Assembly (NCBI RefSeq): GCF_943737005.1
Contig: NZ_CALSFU010000013.1
Location: 62,001 to 126,000, forward strand
DNA: 64,000 nucleotides
Source of the DNA: Achromobacter sp. Marseille-Q4962
GTDB taxonomy: Bacteria > Pseudomonadota > Gammaproteobacteria > Burkholderiales > Burkholderiaceae_B
Reading direction: 5' to 3'
A program made the translations under genes and the position numbers. Below the pieces are notes generated by a model that did not search any database, was not told the origin of the DNA, and saw nothing but the letters and a program-made list of their open reading frames with translations. This document shows, piece after piece, positions 61,970 through 64,000 of this stretch. Each line of letters begins with the position of its first letter. The first letter of the stretch is position 1.

Positions 61970-63538
61970 CTACCACTGTCCGAAAAACACGCCCGCCCGC
62001 TTGTGGGCGTTGGTGCCGCCCGCCACCGCCTCGTCGCTGATGGTGGTGCGGACGCGGCCGCGCAGCATCCATTCCAGCAGGCGGTGGCGCAGCTCGTCGC
62101 GCACGCCGGCGTGCGCCGAGCTCGCGCCCAGGTCCTGGAACTCTTCCGGGTCGGCGTGCAGGTCGTACAACTGCTCGGGCTCGTCCAGCCAGTACACGTA
62201 GCGCCAGCGGTCGGTGCGCACCGACCAGGCCCGCGCGTTGCGCGGCGTCTTGCCGCGGGCCAGCCGCGCCTGCCGGAAGCTGTAGTCCAGCTCCGAGAAC
62301 ACGCAGTCGCGCCAGCCCTGCGGCTGCGCGCCGCCGTGCAGCAGGTCCTGCAGTTCGCGCCCTTCGAGCCGGTGCCAGGGCCGGGGCACGTCCAGCGCGC
62401 GCAGCACGGTGGGCGCCAGGTCCACGCTCTCGACCATGTCGTCCAACGCCCGGCCCCGCGTGGCGTCGGCCGCCGCCGAGGGGTCCATCACGATGAAGGG
62501 CACGCGCTGCACCGTGTCGTAGAACAGCTCCTTCTCGCCCAGCCAATGGTCGCCCAGGAAATCGCCGTGGTCGGCCGTGAACACGATGAGCGTATTGCGC
62601 ATCAGCCCCGCGCCCTCCATGTAATCGAACAGGCGGCCCAGGTGGTCGTCCAGCTGCCGGATGAGGCCCTGGTAGGCCGGCCGCACCGTGCGCACGCACT
62701 CGTCGCGGGAAAAGCTGACGCTCTCCTCGTGCTGGCGGTACGCCGCCACCACGGGATGGGCCTGCTCCAGCTCGGCGCGGTTGCGCCGCACCGGCAGGCA
62801 CTGGTCGGCCGTGTAGCGCCGGTGATAGGGATCGGGCGCCATATAGGGCCAGTGCGGCTTCACGTAGCTCAGGTGCAGCACCCAGGGCTGCGAACCGCGG
62901 CGCTTCATGAAATCCAGCGCCTGGCCGGTCATGTAGGCCGTCTCCGAATGCGCCTCCGCCACGCGCGAGGGCAGATGCACGTTGCGCATGTTCCAGCCGC
63001 TGACCACCTGGCCCGAGGCGTCCACGCCAGCAATGACGTAGTCCGTCCATGGGTCGGAACTGTCGTAGCCGTGCCGACGCAGATAGGCCGGATAGCCGCT
63101 CTCGGCGCCGGGCTCGTGATGGCCGTCGTAGCGGTCCAGCTCCACGAAGCCGCCGCGTTCGAGCAGCACGCCCAGCTCGGAAGCGCCGTCGATCGACAGG
63201 CGCTCCATGCCCGCCCGGTCCGGAATCACGTGGGTCTTTCCGGCCAGGGCCAGCTCGCGCCCCTGGCCCGCCAGGTATTCGCCCAGCGTGATTTCGTTGA
63301 TCGACAGCGGCACGCGGTTCCAGGTGGCGCCATGGCGCGAGGGATAGCGGCCGGTGTAGAAGCTCATGCGCGACGGGCCGCAGACGCCCGAGTTCACGAA
63401 AGCGCGGTCAAAGCGCACGCCGCGCGCCGCCAGCGCGTCCAGGCTGGGCGTTTCCAGATAAGGATGGCCATAGCAGCTCAGGTGGTCGGCCCGCAGCTGG
63501 TCGGCCATGATGAACAGCACATTGCGCACCTCGCTCAT
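61970..63538 (-). CDS. Sulfatase / phosphonate monoester hydrolase family enzyme
   Basis: A 522-residue alkaline-phosphatase-superfamily hydrolase. The formylglycine motif is C-x-P-S-R at GVCGPSRMSF, so Cys53 should be oxidised to formylglycine by a maturation enzyme not in this window. FIMADQLRADHLSCYG gives metal-binding Asp, and FTADHGDFLGDH supplies further metal ligands. The N-terminal run NVLFIMADQLRAD and VCGPSRMSFYTGRYPSRHG closely follow the phosphonate monoester hydrolase/phosphodiesterase branch rather than typical arylsulfatases. No signal peptide, so cytoplasmic. It lies 10 bp downstream of the Bug-type gene. Confidence 0.87.
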   Translation of the reverse strand: MSEVRNVLFIMADQLRADHLSCYGHPYLETPSLDALAARGVRFDRAFVNSGVCGPSRMSFYTGRYPSRHGATWNRVPLSINEITLGEYLAGQGRELALAGKTHVIPDRAGMERLSIDGASELGVLLERGGFVELDRYDGHHEPGAESGYPAYLRRHGYDSSDPWTDYVIAGVDASGQVVSGWNMRNVHLPSRVAEAHSETAYMTGQALDFMKRRGSQPWVLHLSYVKPHWPYMAPDPYHRRYTADQCLPVRRNRAELEQAHPVVAAYRQHEESVSFSRDECVRTVRPAYQGLIRQLDDHLGRLFDYMEGAGLMRNTLIVFTADHGDFLGDHWLGEKELFYDTVQRVPFIVMDPSAAADATRGRALDDMVESVDLAPTVLRALDVPRPWHRLEGRELQDLLHGGAQPQGWRDCVFSELDYSFRQARLARGKTPRNARAWSVRTDRWRYVYWLDEPEQLYDLHADPEEFQDLGASSAHAGVRDELRHRLLEWMLRGRVRTTISDEAVAGGTNAHKRAGVFFGQW

Positions 63539-63548
63539 GCCCGTCCCC

Positions 63549-64000
63549 TCATTGCTCGGCCTTGAAACCGGATGCCCGCACGACCGGCTCCCATTGCTTG
63601 CGGTAAGCCTCCAGCGCGGCGGCGGTGTCGGCCGGGCCGGCCGACACCGGCTCCAGGTACGCGGCCCGCACCACCTCCTGCAGGGCCGGCTCGCGCAGCG
63701 CCTCGGCGATGTCGCGGCCCAGACGCTCGACCTTGGCCTGCGGCATGGCGGCCGGCGCGAAAAAGGCGTTCCAGCCGTCGGCGGCCAGGTCCACCCCGGC
63801 CTCGCGGAACGTGGGCACGTCTTCGAGATCGGGGTCGCGCGTCTGGCCCGAGGTCGCGAGAATGCGGATCTTGCCGGCGCGGTGCTGCGGCAGCAGCGTG
63901 TCCAGCGTGTCGATGCCCTGCGGCAGGATGCCGCCGATCAGCTCGGAAATCAGGGGCGCGGACCCGCGGTAGCCCACCACTTCCGGCGTCTGGCCGAGCG
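63549..64000 (-). CDS. Bug-family (tripartite tricarboxylate transporter) substrate-binding protein, partial
   Basis: C-terminal 149 codons of a periplasmic binding protein; the N-terminus with signal peptide lies beyond the right edge. VVGYRGSAPLISELIGG, GQTRDPDLEDVPTFREAGVDL, and GWNAFFAPAAMPQAKVERLGRDI are characteristic of Bug proteins, which are very abundant in Bordetella-like genomes. It precedes the sulfatase/phosphonate hydrolase gene by 10 bp on the same strand, so the two may form a transport-and-hydrolysis pair, perhaps for an organosulfate or phosphonate ester. Confidence 0.9.
   Translation of the reverse strand, partial: LGQTPEVVGYRGSAPLISELIGGILPQGIDTLDTLLPQHRAGKIRILATSGQTRDPDLEDVPTFREAGVDLAADGWNAFFAPAAMPQAKVERLGRDIAEALREPALQEVVRAAYLEPVSAGPADTAAALEAYRKQWEPVVRASGFKAEQ

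Overview
The window is high-GC DNA with dense, tightly spaced genes. Family content (a Bug-type periplasmic binding protein, a PAS/AraC-controlled hydroxyproline operon, FadE/FadB/FadL sets, a Wzx/Wzy exopolysaccharide locus) suggests a betaproteobacterium of the Alcaligenaceae, Bordetella- or Achromobacter-like. That assignment is inferred from gene content, not from a search. I saw no rRNA, tRNA, CRISPR array, prophage or insertion sequence.

Layout. 1-5.7 kb: a truncated oligopeptide-binding lipoprotein, a secreted/anchored thermonuclease, CorA, a UvrD/Rep helicase, and a divergent DUF72 gene; a perfect LexA-type box lies between the last two. 5.7-10.4 kb: a MocR/GabR-type regulator divergent from gabT-gabD (GABA to succinate), with a direct-repeat operator and a strong terminator after gabD. 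10.5-17.5 kb: an inositol-monophosphatase family gene, then an AraC regulator divergent from a trans-4-hydroxy-L-proline operon (permease, 2-epimerase, DapA-like deaminase, D-hydroxyproline oxidase). 17.7-19.5 kb: serine acetyltransferase and a SIRT4-like sirtuin.

19.7-40.8 kb is a complete Wzx/Wzy-type, colanic-acid-like exopolysaccharide locus made of two divergent operons. The minus-strand operon (wza, wzc, phosphomannomutase/phosphoglucomutase, pgi, galE) supplies export machinery and hexose precursors. The plus-strand operon has 13 genes: WcaJ-type initiating transferase, GDP-mannose hydrolase, manC, VanZ-like, gmd, fcl, Wzx, GT2, Wzy, GT4, GT2, WcaF-like acetyltransferase and WcaI-like GT4. 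Together they should make GDP-fucose, assemble an acetylated unit on undecaprenyl phosphate, and flip, polymerise and export it. The divergent promoter region holds a sequence resembling an RcsAB box. Just downstream lie two paralogous LuxR-type regulators whose receiver domains lack the phospho-acceptor aspartate, an AT-rich 600-bp non-coding stretch, and an unusual two-part protein (formyltransferase-like plus five-bladed-propeller/GINT1-like) of mosaic base composition.

45.3-59.5 kb is a beta-oxidation regulon: a PsrA-like TetR regulator with its own palindrome, FadE, two thiolases, two trifunctional-type hydratase/dehydrogenases with opposite domain order, a FadL porin, a DUF4442 thioesterase, a chalcone-isomerase-like secreted protein and a FadD ligase. 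59.8-64 kb: a TonB-dependent siderophore receptor behind a candidate Fur site, converging on a sulfatase/phosphonate monoester hydrolase family gene and the C-terminal part of a Bug-type binding protein that runs off the end.
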